Assembly: GCA_032622095.1 (NCBI GenBank)
Contig: CP136068.1
Location: 129,341,989-129,405,988, forward strand
Reading direction: 5' to 3'
Length of the DNA stretch: 64,000 bases
Source: Siphonodentalium dalli
Taxonomy: Eukaryota > Mollusca > Scaphopoda > Gadilida > Siphonodentaliidae
Below the pieces are notes generated by a model. The model searched no databases, was not told the DNA's origin, and saw nothing but the letters and a program-made list of their open reading frames with translations. Both the position numbers and the translations under genes were made by a program. Positions within the stretch are counted from its first letter, which is position 1. Each line of letters opens with the position of its first letter. Of this stretch, positions 40,803 through 53,820 are shown in pieces.

Positions 40803-43800
40803 CCGACATATTTATTTTTTATTTGCAAAGTCTTGATATATATGTTTATGTTTACTCACAACAGTGGGGCACAGATGTTTTTCCTCAGTTGAACATGGGG
40901 TGGTTTTATTGCCTACTGAGTTGGTAGTCAGACATCCAAATAAATCACATATGTCCTATTCTCGCAGGAATGTGCACATAGACGATCAGGGTTGGGGATG
41001 TTGGTTGCAGAATTGTTCAATGAGATGTGATTTTTTCCCCAAAACTAATTACACAAACTAAATTGAATTTAAAATAATAGACCATTGATTAAGAGAAGGG
41101 GACTCCTAGTTTTAAAATTTACCTGATACTATTATTTTATAACAAGATATGGGGTGGGTCCAGCTTCTGATGAGGAACAAAAAATTCCACTGAAAACAAA
41201 AAGTTGTTTGAAAAATTTCTGACATGATTGGTATGGTTATTTAAAACCTTTCATACCTTTTTTGTCTGTTTTATCCTACTGTTTAACTTTTAAATTTGAG
41301 TATGAACTACCTGTATAATCAGTTCCTGATAACATACACTTTTCATATTTAAAAAAAATCTTCTGATGTATATTATTGCAACACAATTTTGTCTTCCAAC
41401 ACACATACACAACATATGAACTAATTGAATTAAGAATGTGTATGTATGTCAATGTGAACACTTCAATTTAAAAGCTGAGTTTATAGTTCTAGCTACTTAT
41501 TGTGAGGTAAATTTGACAAGTACTGACTCTTTTAGTCTCCGGAGTCCCAGTCTTCTCAGTCTTTAAAGTCTGGTGAACGATCCACAGTCATTGACTGTCT
41601 TGTTTAGGAAAATCATGACATAGGCAAGTCACCCTCAGTCTCATGGAGGGTTTGGGATATGTTGCATTGAATTTCTATCTACATGTAGGTGTGTCATGGA
41701 GAAAATGACACAAACAGTGACAGTAAGACACTTAAAGACAGTTCAATCAACGTATCACAAACCCCATGGTACACCGTTCAGGTATATAATTGTAGTCAGA
41801 TACCAATGATACTATCTAAACTGTTCACCCCACAATAGATCAAACACCTGCATCACATATTCAATGTAGTTGTCTTCGCGGAGTGGGTCATAGAAAACTG
41901 ACACAAATTACAAGTGTTAAGTGTTATCAACAAAACTCAACGGATCGTAACTTGGTGCAATGCGCTCGATTTCTCGGGAAACATAAACTGAAAGTAGGAA
42001 ATTATGCCGGCAGTTTCCCAGATAACTGGTCGCACACGATGACGTCCAATTTAAGAACATATTAGACCGATAAGGTTTCTCGCCGTTTCTGTCCATTCCA
42101 GTCTATGTTTTGTAGCTCATAATGGCGGCTGACATTGAATTGTATTCATATAATCTGAATTGGATATCTGAAGTTCTAAACATATGGTAATCCATTGAGT
42201 TCGCGCACCATGTAGACAATTTACATAGTGTCGATGCAGGTTACAAATATATGCCGCGATTGATAATCATCACGGGTTGCGAACGAAGCACATAATTTGC
42301 ATAATGCACGTCTATTCTGAACGCCATACATTCAAAATTACCTACGTTTGCTAACTTGCCAACCTTGTGCTTCATTTTTTGGGAGTTCAGGTCATTTGGC
42401 ATGTGTTATTTAGACGCAAAAAGCCAGACTACACCAAAGTAACACTGATTAGAAAATATCCGAATCAGCAGACCGATTCGGTGTCGATCTTGAAACGGGT
42501 GCCCTATATTGAATCGAATCTCGAATATTCGCATGCAGGTCCCAATAGTGCACGGTAATGACAGTATGGTTACAGTGTTGTTGTTGTAGTGTGGTTACAG
42601 TGTTGTTACAGTGTTGTTGCTGTGTGCATTCGAATTATATAAACTAGCAATGCAAGTTGATACATATTCTTCTCCATGATACGCGGAATCTAATTTTGTG
42701 CTTTAAAGCCGCCATACTGGTGCTATTTGGGAAGGGGCACTAACATTAATAAGAATGTTTTAGTCGCCGATTTCCACCAAATTTATTTACAGTTAACGCC
42801 ATGATAATGATAATCTAATGATGTTGTTTAAAGTGACCCTAATCGAGCTAGTGATGGGGAGGGGTGGATGTTGCACCAAAAGTGCATGAACAAAATTAAG
42901 ATGCTGATTTTCACCAACCTTATATAATCATCATCTATTTGTGGAATATAATGGTGTGGGCTTAAAGGCGGCATCCAGGGTTGGGGCCAGGAGGTCACCA
43001 GAATGCCAGGATAAAACATTTGATTACCAATTAGTACCAACATTAGATATAGATGTAGGCATCCCCATGAGTCTAATGATGCAGTTCAAAGTTGGCAGAG
43101 CGGTGGCAGGACAACTCGGACCAAGTGTTGAATTGACTCCGGGGTTTTGGAGTTGACCCGTCGAACCCCAAAAGTCGAATAGTCGGAACCTGCGGCCGAG
43201 AATTATATAGATATACCCATATACTTATTTCCTCCTCTCCTATTTGCAATTCTCGCCCTGTTTAAAGGACAATGATTCAGTGGAAAAAAATTGGTTTATT
43301 CATCAAATCACATGATGAAAATGTTCATAATTGATTCAATTGGCGAAAGAACTCATGTAATATTTATGTTCAAAGAGGTTGAAACCAAGAGACCAACACA
43401 ACAGGAATAAAAACTTGTAAAACATTGGATTAATAACTTGTTTCACACACGCTATTAATCTGGAAGTATTTATTAATCACATGATTTTGATAAACCGGTG
43501 TCATTCAATCACTCATATTGATAAAGAAGTTCCATTGAAACTGTGAGTCCTGGAGGCTGGATCTTTTATCAAGATTTCTATTGCTCTATACGACAACATC
43601 TGCATTCAGGACGGGATCCGCCCGTTCCTCGTACAAAGGAGCCGACATAAACCTTGTTACCAGGTTGTTGTCGAACTACAAACCCGTCAATCATTGCAAC
43701 AAGACAGTGTCGTGATGGGGCACCGTTTGATGATATTTTATGTCAAACGTCATGAAACATGAGCACGTGGTATCCCAGTTATCTCATGATTGGTACACGA

Positions 43801-43904
43801 CTTGTGTGCTACATTATCAACATCCTGACAACGTTGGGTTTCTAACACTGTCATATCCCCGGCAAGTGTTTGATCGACGTTTCATGTACCTATATTATAG
43901 TGTT
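40803..43904. other. no gene seen
   Basis: A 3.1-kb stretch without an exon that I can defend. 42581-42630 repeats 'gtggttacagtgttgtt' two to three times; 42470-42530 has 'gattcggtgtcgat', a weak relative of the 974/36120 repeat. 42941-43160 has a moderately long open frame with no recognisable content. Confidence 0.45.
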
Positions 43905-45299
43905 TTAAGAGGGAGGTAAAGTGGCAAAATTCCAGAAATGGGGACCGGTTGAAATCCATGTATTTTTGTTTTAAATGACCAAAAAAATAAAAATATATTT
44001 GTTCATAGACATACTACAATAATTCAGGATTAAGTATATCTGATAAGTACTAAATTTGTCATTCCTAAAAAGGTGCATTTGAACGTCAAAACAACACAAC
44101 AATTTTGAGACGAAAATACTCACTAGTAGGAATATCAAATAGCCAACAGGAGGTATCAACATGTAGCTAATACTCCCATGCAGTGACAGCGTGTATTGGA
44201 TTTACTAGTTTCAAACCTAAAACTCCAGAAATTTTACAAACCACACAAAAAGACATCCATTTGCAAGAACTATTTCTGAAAACTATGGAGCACCACTTTA
44301 CTATCAATAATACAAGTATGCAAACATGTACAGTCCCAAATATCATGCACAGCGAAATAGCTTTTCATACTTCCTGTTTACCTTTCGTCATGAGTTTCGA
44401 TTTCGGCTGGAAACAAACAAGATATCCACTTTAAAATTTTAAGATATACGTGTCGATCAAAGAAGCGATCGTCAATAACTTTCTGATGCATCTAACCCAC
44501 ACGTATATACTATGTTTTATCAATAAATTGATTCCTTACCGGTCAAACGTTGACAATTTATTAGCTTGAAGTTTATTTCGCGGGGAGAATTTATCAGGAA
44601 GGCGGAAGTCGCCGAACAACCACGTTAGATGTAACTACGCCAAATTTCAATCACGCGGTCGGTATTTTAAACCATACAAGAAAGATGATATCAACATTTA
44701 ATAATGACCAGGTGTAGTTTTTCTGCCATATGGTGTAAGTATTTGACATTAACATTACGTATTATATGATATTATTACTTAATATCGTATATATATTCCG
44801 AACTATTTCGGCGGAGTGATATGTTTATTGCATAGCTTGTTAATATTTACGTCGAAATTCCTGCGAGATTTTTCTTAAAACTTGATGCCGACTGTAAGTA
44901 ATCGATGGCGCGATCGCTTATGAAAACAATACAGTGTTACTCAAACGGTTATCCTATTGTGTTATGGACCAAGTGTTGTCATAACAGCCAGTTCGTTTTA
45001 TTTTCAACATTGTAAAATAAGCACATTTCTCAACACAGGAACGATAACTCTACCAATGGCTGACAGCATTTCCCCAATTTCTGTTGCTCGTAAAGTTTTT
45101 TGAAGTGTGATATTTCGATAATGGGTACGTTTTTAGAAAATCGACGACACCTTGTCACTAGATGGAGTCAGGAATTACATGAAGTTACATTCATAGATTC
45201 TGTAGTAAAATTTATCAAGTCAGGATTTTGTCTCAAGTTTTTAACATGGAAACCCTATGGGAGAAAAATAATAAATTTTCCACTTTACCTCCCTCTTAA
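43905..45299. mobile_element. 1.4-kb TTAA-flanked DNA transposon remnant
   Basis: TTAA at 43905-43908 followed by GAGGGAGGTAAAGTGG; the exact inverse CCACTTTACCTCCCTC followed by TTAA at 45296-45299. The 16-bp perfect ends and TTAA duplication fit the piggyBac superfamily target preference. The 1387-bp interior has only short open frames and no transposase motif, so it is non-autonomous. Internal similarity between the two ends stops after about 20 bp. Confidence 0.75.
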
Positions 45300-45524
45300 C
45301 TCTAAACTTATTATGGGAAGTGTATATACCATGTTCCGACTAGTCGACGGCAATATACAGAGTCAACATTGGGAGATATCAGCTGCGACATTCTTTAGTC
45401 GTCTAATAGTTTCATCACTAGCTACTCAGACCACATTTTGATGTAGGCACAATGAAATTGTTTTATTTACACAAACACATGCTAGTGGGCAACGGTGTTC
45501 ATGACACTATTCCGGACCCCTTGT

Positions 45525-46135
45525 TTATTTATAATTAAGTATATGATGTGTCCTACAAGTCTCCAAAAATTGATAATATAAAAAGATTGTAACTGGGGAG
45601 CTATGGGCGTTCCCATAGCAACTCCTTTTGAGCTGTAAATTTTTTTTTTCGATATATGTGAAATAGTTATGAGATAAGATGAACTGGCAAAGTTTAAGAA
45701 TGGAATTGTCCATTAGTTGTCTGGCAGTGTCTGATTTTACAAGCGTCTGTCGCAGATATGCGAGTCCGTCTTCACTCAGCACATTATTGTACATGGCTTC
45801 GACGTCCATCGTGACAGTCAGAGTTCCTTCCGGAATAGAAGATAGTTTATTAAGAAAATACTAGTGTGTTTGATCTAGCTGTTAGTTGATTTCAGTATCG
45901 GAATTAGCTCTCTGTCGATGTTTTTTTGTAGACCCTCTGGGTTATTGTGTTTATGTATTTTTGGTAGTCTGTACAAAGCTCGAGGTTTCGGATCTGCTGG
46001 TATGTCGGATGAAATTATCTGTTGTACTTGTTGTGACAGTGTGGGGAACTCCAGAGAATCATCACGTAAGATTCTAAACTTATAGTCCAGGAGATATTGG
46101 TCGACATCTGCACCCCCGGGACTCAACTTCACCCC
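45525..46135 (-). pseudogene. Penelope-like element reverse transcriptase, fragment 1
   Basis: Minus-strand reading gives 'ALYRLPKIHKHNNPEG', the opening RT signature of Penelope-like elements, then, after a short break near 45830-45870, 'GTLTVTMDVEAMYNNV' (motif A region) and 'SCYGNAHSSPVTIFLYYQFL' (motif B region). Frames are interrupted, so it is a dead fragment. A near copy of the central part lies at 47865-48155. Penelope-like elements copy themselves by target-primed reverse transcription with a GIY-YIG endonuclease, pieces of which lie just downstream but on the opposite strand. Confidence 0.8.
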
Positions 46136-46139
46136 ACTA

Positions 46140-47030
46140 ATTTTTCTTAATGTCTCCCTCTAACTTTTTTCGGTTGTTAACAAGAGAAAAAAGTGGCCGC
46201 AGAGACTCCAGACAAGATGGCGTCCAAAATGCCGCCGAAATGTGAAAATATACTATTTTTCTGACATTTCACCACCTTTCGTTTGTCTCTGTGGGAAAAT
46301 ATTAGCATTTTGTATGATGTTATACACTTATTGTATAGGAGAGTCATTGGCGAAGACATGGAGACCATAATATACATTCATTGTGGGATATTTTTGTCCG
46401 ATATCACGTTTTCCCAAATGCCGGTATAATATGTCAAAGCCGAATCAACGCTAATAACGTGATGTAATGTTTCGAATCAATGAATGTTATTGCTACCATA
46501 ACAACACTCAAGCATATATATGTACAGGAGATAGTTAAGCTAGGATTCTTCTTATACCTGAGTTGAGAAATATTCACCTTAATCCAAGATGGCGGCCAGA
46601 ATGGCCACCAGAAATAAAAAAATCGCCGAATGTCGCTGATTTTAACATCAGTGAGCATTATTGTCATGATAAATCCACACCTACTTACTATTATGAGTTG
46701 GGAACACTTAGGCGAATAACTTTCCTTGTACCATATCCAAATAAATGTCCCCCAAATCCAAAATGGCGCCCACAATGGCGGACAGATTTTGAAAAATCAC
46801 CAAAATTACCTCATATTCACATCATGGGCATTATTGTAGAGACAACTCCACCCATGCTTACAGTTGAGTTGTAAATACTCAGGTGAAGTAATTACCTTAC
46901 ATCTCATGCAAAAATGGTTTTTCAAATCGAAGATGGCGGCCAAAATGACGACCGAAATTTGAAAACACGCCTGCATTCCTTTACTTTCTTACGATGGGCA
47001 TTATTGTTGCACGATTTCTACCCATTATTG
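46140..47030. repeat. spacer with about 172-bp 'GATGGCGGCC' repeats
   Basis: The phrase 'aagatggcggccaaaatg' and variants occur at 46587, 46760 and 46932 (spacing about 172), with a more distant one at 46210. Shared following text includes 'gggcattattgt' and 'tacttactattatgagttg'-like strings. Stray copies of the phrase also occur near 50400 and 57030. The open frame over 46563-46874 is explained by this repeat. Confidence 0.6.
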
Positions 47031-47450
47031 GGTTGAAGTTGAGTCCTGGGGGGTGCAGAGGTCGACCAATATATCCTGGACTATTAAGGACATATTTCAT
47101 GACATGCCTGTAAAGTCATACAGACAAATGTCTAATTTAATATCTAAATTTGTATCCAGCAGAAATAGCATGGAAAATAACATCAATGGAACATTCCCGT
47201 GTCGGAAATCACAATGCCTCACTTACCAAATTATTCACGATTGACCCACTACTAACTCTGCGAGTGTGTCTATTAATACCAGGGGACATTTCATTTGCCG
47301 GTTCAAGAGGTGCGGTGTATGCCATCACATGTCAAAAATATCCAGCCACCATATATATCAGAGAAACCGCCGGACATCTATATCTATATTTGCGAATGTC
47401 TGTCTGTCTACGTTCTATAGAAATTCACAGGGGACCATCTAGATGACACC
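47031..47450 (+). pseudogene. Penelope-like GIY-YIG endonuclease, fragment 1
   Basis: Plus-strand pieces: 'NGTFPCRKSQCLTYQIIHD', then after a shift 'GAVYAITCQKYPATIYIRET', the GIY and YIG motif region of Penelope-like endonucleases. The start of this block, 47034-47088, is an inverted copy of 46068-46135, so the RT fragment (minus) and this fragment (plus) face each other across the 172-bp repeats. A close copy is at 53876-54345. Confidence 0.75.
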
Positions 47451-47864
47451 TAGGAATCTACTAGGGGTAACTTTTTACGAGAAAGATAATGGCGAGGGTT
47501 AGGATATTTTAAAGTGACGCCGTTGTTGTCAGGGGAAAATATTTTGTGCTCGAAGCTATATTTCAGGGATTCGCCTCTAGCCACAAGGATTTTCGGTGTC
47601 TTTTTCTTCACAAGTCCCAATTGCTGCCCTATATTGATATTTTAGTCAGTGGTTCGATATTAGAATGAGCAGCAATTGGGTCTCCTGGTTTGAGAACATT
47701 TCATTGTACTTTAACATTTTCAACGTTGGAACTTGGCACTCAAAGTTTGCACAGCTAAGTGACAAGCGGTGTTTCGGATCCGTTTGTGGGAACAGGTTTT
47801 GAAAACTCAGATATATACAAAAAATGCAAGCAACATGTAAGTTCATAAGTGTTTTTCAAATACC
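47451..47864. other. no gene seen
   Basis: Unique-looking DNA between the two Penelope-like fragment sets. Contains 'cccaattgctgccc' and its inverse 'gagcagcaattggg' about 60 bp apart (47615-47682), a short hairpin. Confidence 0.45.
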
Positions 47865-48156
47865 TGTCGCAGATATGCGAGTATGTCTTCTCTCGGAACA
47901 CTATTGTACATGGCTTCAACGTCCATTGTGACAATCAGAGTTTCTTTCGGTATAGTTTAAATAGAAGATAGTTTATTGAGAAAATCCATAGTATGTTTAA
48001 TATAGCTATTATTTGATTTCAGTTGCGGAATTATCTCTCTGTTGATGTTTTGATAGACCCTCTGGGTTATTATGTTTATGTATTGTTGGTAGTGTGTATG
48101 AAACTCCAGGTTTCGGATCTGCTGGTATGTCAGATGAAATTATCTGTTGTACTTGT
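47865..48156 (-). pseudogene. Penelope-like reverse transcriptase, fragment 2 (left part)
   Basis: The segment matches 45745-46030 over its whole length ('cgcagatatgcgag', 'tacatggcttc', 'gtccattgtgac', 'ccctctgggttatt'). It stops at 48156 where the foldback element begins; the match resumes at 53821. Dead fragment. Confidence 0.75.
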
Positions 48157-49129
48157 AGACCGGCCCCCAGATGAGGGTAGTGTCACACGAAAGGGTAGAA
48201 ATTTTGACGCTATCTCCAATTATCCTTGTCCATAGGGGTTCCAAAACACTGAGGTATCCAGGGCGGGGCAGGTGGAAAATATATTTTTTTGACCTTTTTT
48301 GTGTTTTTGACCTGCAAATTTCAGTATAATCAGGAAAACCAATAAAGTAAGACAAATGTTGAATAAAATATACTTGAATATCATATACTTATTCTATCTG
48401 GGTTGCTTAACATTTATGATGTGCACAAAGTTATATTATCCAACAATTTTTGTGAACAATTCACGAAAATGCCAAAAAATGCATAAATTGCAGTGCTTTT
48501 TCAAAAAAGTTTTCCAGAAGATTTCCTATAAAATTTTCATTTTTTGGTATAAAGCTCTCATTGGTGCATCAAAATTTTCAGCATTATATACCTGATTTAT
48601 TAATATCAACATCATAAGCAATGATATCCAACAAGCCGAGATATTTCCAAAACCTTAACCCACCCCCCTAAAACTGATTTTCTATCTGAAAATACATATT
48701 AAGTCAGAATAGCCCGTTTTCATTCCTTTTTTTGACCAATTCAGAGTCTTATCATATATCATGGAATTAGTAAGTATCTGAGGAGGTTTATGTTATGGTA
48801 GAGTCTATTTTGTTTAAATATTTGATTTTTTTTGGGTAAATTGGCTGTTTGAAAAATTCCCATGACTTTGTCAGCTTTATGGATACAGCTGCACAACATG
48901 CACCGCATTAAGCATAAATTCTTCTCCAATATCAGACATGAAATGCTATAATCATTTACCAGACCAGAATTAAGAAATAAAGTAAAACTTATCCCTACAC
49001 CAAGATAGTATTCTCAAAGCTTTCAATTTTATGCTATACTAAACTCGAAAGGTCGTCATACTAGTTGATAGAATTCATATCATAAATTGCAATAGTTCTG
49101 CCCACGGATTATGTAATCTGATCTTCACT

Positions 49130-49760
49130 GTCACTGTCAATTTCATCAAATGTGATGGAATCATTCAATAGAATTTCTGTGCAACATCTTACGGGAAAGA
49201 ATGGTTCAAACAACTCAGACTACGTATCGGCCGTCCATCTATGAAGTGCTACACCGGGAGTGGTTGATTTGGCAATGGTTGCAAGTCTCCACTGTTTTGC
49301 TATCATGTTGGCTCGTTTTGAGTGTAGAATTAAAGATTCCTCACATGGTGGAAGTGCAGAAAATTCAACTACCTTTTGCTGATTCTTGAACTTCTGCTGG
49401 AACTTTACCCACCTAGCTTAATTAACTTTTCTCGAATTTAACCATACATGTATAAGGCACATGTTAACTCCTTGATTGTATTAAGCGTGTCACTGTCCAA
49501 ATCCCAATTCGTTCCTAAATAAGCCATGACTTCCATATATCTTGATGGTCTTTCCAGCAACTTCCAGAAGTGTTTTTTCCTTTTCGGAACAACGATGAAA
49601 GGTATTTATTATCTGTGAAGGAATGGAACCCAACAACTGCTATTCTTCTGTATATTTGGCTGCCAAAATGTGGAAATGGTAGGTATTGACCCAGCGTGTC
49701 CCACAATCGCTTAGAAGTTGTGGTTAATGTATAAAATTGGCTATTCTGCCTTCTATACAT
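49130..49760 (-). pseudogene. gene remnant in left arm of the foldback element
   Basis: The minus frame 49760-49515 contains 'AVVGFHSFTDNKYLSSLFRK' and 'GKN', and further downstream in other frames a block equivalent to the right-arm phrase 'LPPCEESLILHSKRANMIA'. The pairing of a 'GFHxFTG' type motif, 'FxxKGK' and 'LPPxxxxLxxHxxRANxxAxxW' is one that I recognise from unnamed proteins common in invertebrate repeats. Function unknown; probably the element's own protein or a captured gene. Heavily frameshifted. Confidence 0.45.
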
Positions 49761-50779
49761 TGAACACTAACATGTCTGATGAACCTTAGTTAATTTTTAC
49801 TATTGTCACCACTGACATTACCAGAAATATTGGATTTTTTCTCTCTCACAAACTTGATATAAATGTCATAGGTGCCGTTTTTATATGTTTTAGAACACCG
49901 CGGTTGTATATATTCTTTTATGTATCATGATATTTGCGCGCACCCTGCTTTGTTATTTCAGCCTTTTGTGGGTTAACTGAAATGTGTGTCAGTGTGTGTG
50001 CGCGTGAGAGCGAGTATGAATGATTGTGTCACCTGCACACTGATTAGCACTCACCTGTTACTGGAGGGAAAATTAGCGCGGTCATGAAATGGTCGGACGT
50101 ATTATTTTGGATTACCCATTCTAGATATATATAATGAAATTCAGATTTAAAATTTATGGAGTATCTTTAATGGTTTTTAATACTGACTGCTGTGATATGA
50201 TTATGTTGATGCCTTTATTTTAAATACACTTTATTAACCCTTTAATTTGTTGTTGGAGTTACTATATCTACGTTAAATCCAGCCGTACAACATAAATAAT
50301 GGCAATTTTTAAAAAGTAAAATGTAACTATGTTTGGTATGAAAGGGGTTTATTGTTTTGATTTACCTTAAATGTGTCACACTAATGTGTTGAAAACCAAA
50401 TTACTCAAAATGGCTTCCAAAATGGCAACCATTTTTCACATATATTCTCTGCGTTTCCGAATGTGTACCAAATTGTGATGCTCTTCGTTGTTTTACATGT
50501 TAGCTAATCAACTGACAACTAAATGTTCTATTCTGGTTGTCCCATTTCCTTATGGGGCATAACTAATTAATTTTAAAGTTGCCTTATCCCCCCCCCCCCC
50601 CCCCGAGAACCTCTTTTTGGATACTGGCTATATATTTTTAAATAAATGGACAGAACTTGGAAATGGAACTGAAATGAATCATAATATGTGGCTATTCTGG
50701 CCTATTAGGATAAAGATTGATCAACATGTTACAGGGTGAAGGTCAACATGGCAACCAGGGAGTTACCGTGTGGTCATAG

Positions 50780-52300
50780 GTGATGTGAATATGAATAATG
50801 GGAGTTATTGTATGGTCATAAATGATGCGAATAGCTGTACATTGTTAGCTATATGGTCATGAATGGGTGGCCATGGTGAGATGTATAGGTATGCAAGGAG
50901 TGAGTGTATGGTCATGTGTGAGGTGAATAGGTATACAAGGAGTGACCGTATGTTTGTATGGTTATGACTACCCAGTACAGGTGTACACAATGTGGCTCAA
51001 TGGACATTGTTGTGGTTTATGTAAATAACGAGAGTACATGTACGGTACCTACATGGTCATATGTATTTTTATGTATATATGGAGTGACTGTATGGTCATG
51101 GGTGGGATGAACAGGTGTGCCTTGTGTGGCTGTATTGTCACAGGTATGTGTATATGTATACATGTGTTGTCTGTATGATCATGGTGGGGTAAATGGATAA
51201 ATAGATGTGCAGCTATGTGTAATGTGTATAGGTGTACATGGAATGGCAGTAGTCATAATGTGTATATGTGTACCTGATATGTGCTGAGTGGTCATTGACA
51301 AGCGTGTGGATTGCCATGTGTGGATGTATATGTATATATCGAGTGGCTATATGGCTATTGACATGGCAATATGTATAGTGAGCGACTCTGTGGCCAATAG
51401 TGAGGTGAATATGTTTCCAGGGAGTGACTGTATGGCCATTTGTGATGTGAACAGGTATACAAGGAGTGACTGTATGATCATGAATGTGGTGAATAGGTAT
51501 ACAGGGAGTGACTATATGCTCATGGGTCAGGCGTAGGAGTTTACCTGGTGTGACTGTACGGTCATGTGTAGGGTATACGGGTATACACACGAGTGGCTGT
51601 ATGGTTATGGAGAGGTATGGGTATAAAGCGAGTGGCTATATCACCATTTGTCAGGTGCATATGTTTACCTATTCTATGGTCATGGTTGGGGGTATATGTA
51701 TATCTTGCGTGGCTATTTTGCCATGGGTTTGGTGAACATGTATACAGCGAGTGATGTATGACCAATGGTGAGGTCAATAGGTATACAATTAGTGACTGTA
51801 TGATCATGAATGTGTTGAATATGTACACATGGGGGTAGCTATATGGTCATGGGTCAGGTGTATGAGTATACCTAGTGTGCCTGCATGGGCATGTGTGGAG
51901 TGTATATGTATACACGAGTGTGGATCTATATGGTCATGTGTGAGGGATACGTATATAAAGCAAGTGGCTATATGGCCAATGGTGAGATGCATATGTATAC
52001 ATGGAGTTACTCTATGTTCATATATGGGGTGTATATGTTTATCTTGAATGGCTATTTTGTCCATGTTGAATAGGTATACAGGGAGTGGCCGTATGGCCAA
52101 TGGTGAGATGAATAGGTATACGAGGATTGACTTATGATCAGGAAAGTGGTGAATATGTATAGAGGGAGTGACTATATTGTCAAGGGTCAGGTGTATGTGT
52201 ATAGAGTGAGTGACTATCTTGACATTTGTATTGTGTTTATGTGTATATATGGAGTGACTGTATGTTACTGGGTTGGTTGTACATGTGTACATTGGGTTGC
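50780..52300. repeat. 42-bp minisatellite in the foldback spacer (inverted relative to 17.3-18.3 kb)
   Basis: About 36 diverged units; clean ones near 51410-51535 show an exact 42-bp spacing: 'gtgaacaggtatacaaggag' plus 'tgactgtatgatcatgaatg'. It is the reverse complement of the theme at 9479-9760 and 17256-18275. The period is a multiple of three, which explains long open frames on both strands (for example 51213-52313) that are not genes. Confidence 0.85.
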
Positions 52301-52534
52301 TATTGCTTTCCACAATAACTCAACAATATATTAATCGATAGAGAGGTCATGTCAGAGAGTTCTCCATCTTGATGGCGTTTATGCACGATGTTTATGCACG
52401 ATGTTAAATGATAGAATTAAATGTTAAATGATGTTACATGATTTCCCCCTGATAATAGTTAATCAATTTTTATGCTAATGAACAGGTGATTCAAGTCAGT
52501 GATATCGAGATTTCAAATATACAGGAGAATGCAC

Positions 52535-53820
52535 TTATTGGGTTCCATTCCTTCACATTCCTTCGCTGGAAAGATGATCAAAATATATGGAAGTCATGGC
52601 TTATTTAGGAACGAATTGGATTTTGGACAGTGACACGCTTACTACTCTCGAGGAGTTAGCATGTGCCTTATGTTCAACGTTCGAGAAAAGTGAATCAAGC
52701 TAGGCGGATAATGTTCCAGCAGAAGTTCGAGAATCAGTAGAAGGTACTTGATCTTTCTGCACTTCCACCATGTGAGGAATCTTTAATTCTACACTCAAAA
52801 CGAGCCAACATGATAGCAAAGCAGTGGAGACTTGCAACCGTTGCCAAATCAACTACTCCCGGTGTAGCACTTCATGGACGGCTGATAGGCAGCCTGAGTT
52901 GTAAGATGTTGCACAGAAATTCTATTGACTGTTACCATCACATTTGATGAAATTGACAGTGCCAGTGAAGATGAAATTGTATACTCCGTGGGCAGAACTA
53001 TTCCAATTTATGATATGAATTATATCAACTAGTATGAACGACCTTTCGAGTTTATTATAGCATAAAATTGAAAGCATTGAGAACACTATTTTGGGGTAGG
53101 GTAAAGTTTTAATTCTGGTCTGGTACATGATTATAGCATTTCATGTCTGATATTGTGGAAGAATTTATGCTCATTGTCATGGGAATTTTTCAGAAATTTT
53201 TCACTTAAAAATATTCAAATTGGTTAACAATATGGAACGAAAACGGGCTATTCTGACTTGACAGGTATTTTCAGATAGAAAATCAGTTTTAGGGGGGGGG
53301 GGGGGGGGGGGGGGTGGGTTAAGTTTTTGGAAATATCTCGGATTGTTGGAAATCATTGCTAGTGAAGTTGATATTAATAAATCAGGTATATAACGCTGAA
53401 AAGTTTGATACACCAATGAGAGCTTTATACCAAAAAATGAAAATTTTATAGGAAATCTTCTGGAAAACTTTTTTGAAAAAGCACTGCAATTTATGCATTT
53501 TTTTGGCATTTTCGTGAATTTTTCACATAAATTGTTGGATAATATAACTTTTTGCACATTATAAATGTTAAGCAACCCAAATAGAATAAGTATATGATAT
53601 TCAAGTATATTTAATTTAACATTTGTCTTATATTATTGGTTTTCCTGATTATACTGAAATTTGCAGGTCAAAAACACCAAAAAGGTAAAAAAAAAATATT
53701 TTCCACCTGCTCCGCCCTGGATACCTCAGTTTTTTGATACCCCCATGGGCCAAGGATAATTGGAGATAGCGTCAAAATTTCTACCCTTTCATGTGACACT
53801 ACCCTCTGGGGGCCGGTCTA
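52535..53820 (+). pseudogene. right arm of the foldback element with gene remnant
   Basis: The plus strand holds the inverted counterpart of 48157-49640. Coding-like pieces: about 52750-52900 'LPPCEESLILHSKRANMIA' followed by 'WRLATVAKSTTPGVALHG'. Upstream pieces are in other frames. A G-run of about 24 bases at 53294-53317 is only six C long in the left arm (48662-48667). Arms keep recognisable text throughout, but with many small differences, so the inverted repeat is not recent. Confidence 0.5.

Larger units (their letters stand above)
48157..53820. mobile_element. 5.66-kb foldback element inside a Penelope-like fragment
   Basis: The ends are AGACCGGCCCCCAGA at 48157 and TCTGGGGGCCGGTCTA at 53820, with TTGT on both sides (48153-48156 and 53821-53824). 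The undisturbed paralogue near 46027 has a single TTGT here. The inverted arms are about 48157-49640 and 52535-53820, similar but diverged. The spacer holds a 42-bp minisatellite. Remnants of a protein gene are seen in both arms. This looks like a large-TIR DNA transposon; the superfamily cannot be assigned. TA next to both ends leaves the exact target duplication open. Confidence 0.75.

Noticed and set aside
42941-43156. 71-codon open frame
   Set aside because: No splice borders, motif or neighbour to support it; similar frames are expected by chance in DNA of this length.
46434-46874. Open frames of 113 and 103 codons on opposite strands
   Set aside because: Explained by the 172-bp 'GATGGCGGCC' repeats.
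50585-50604. Poly-C run and the poly-G run at 53294-53317 as regulatory or G-quadruplex sites
   Set aside because: Homopolymer runs of this kind vary by slippage; the G-run is much shorter in the matching arm, so no conserved role is supported.
51213-52334. Open frames up to 169 codons on both strands
   Set aside because: Same minisatellite in inverted orientation; no codon structure beyond the repeat.
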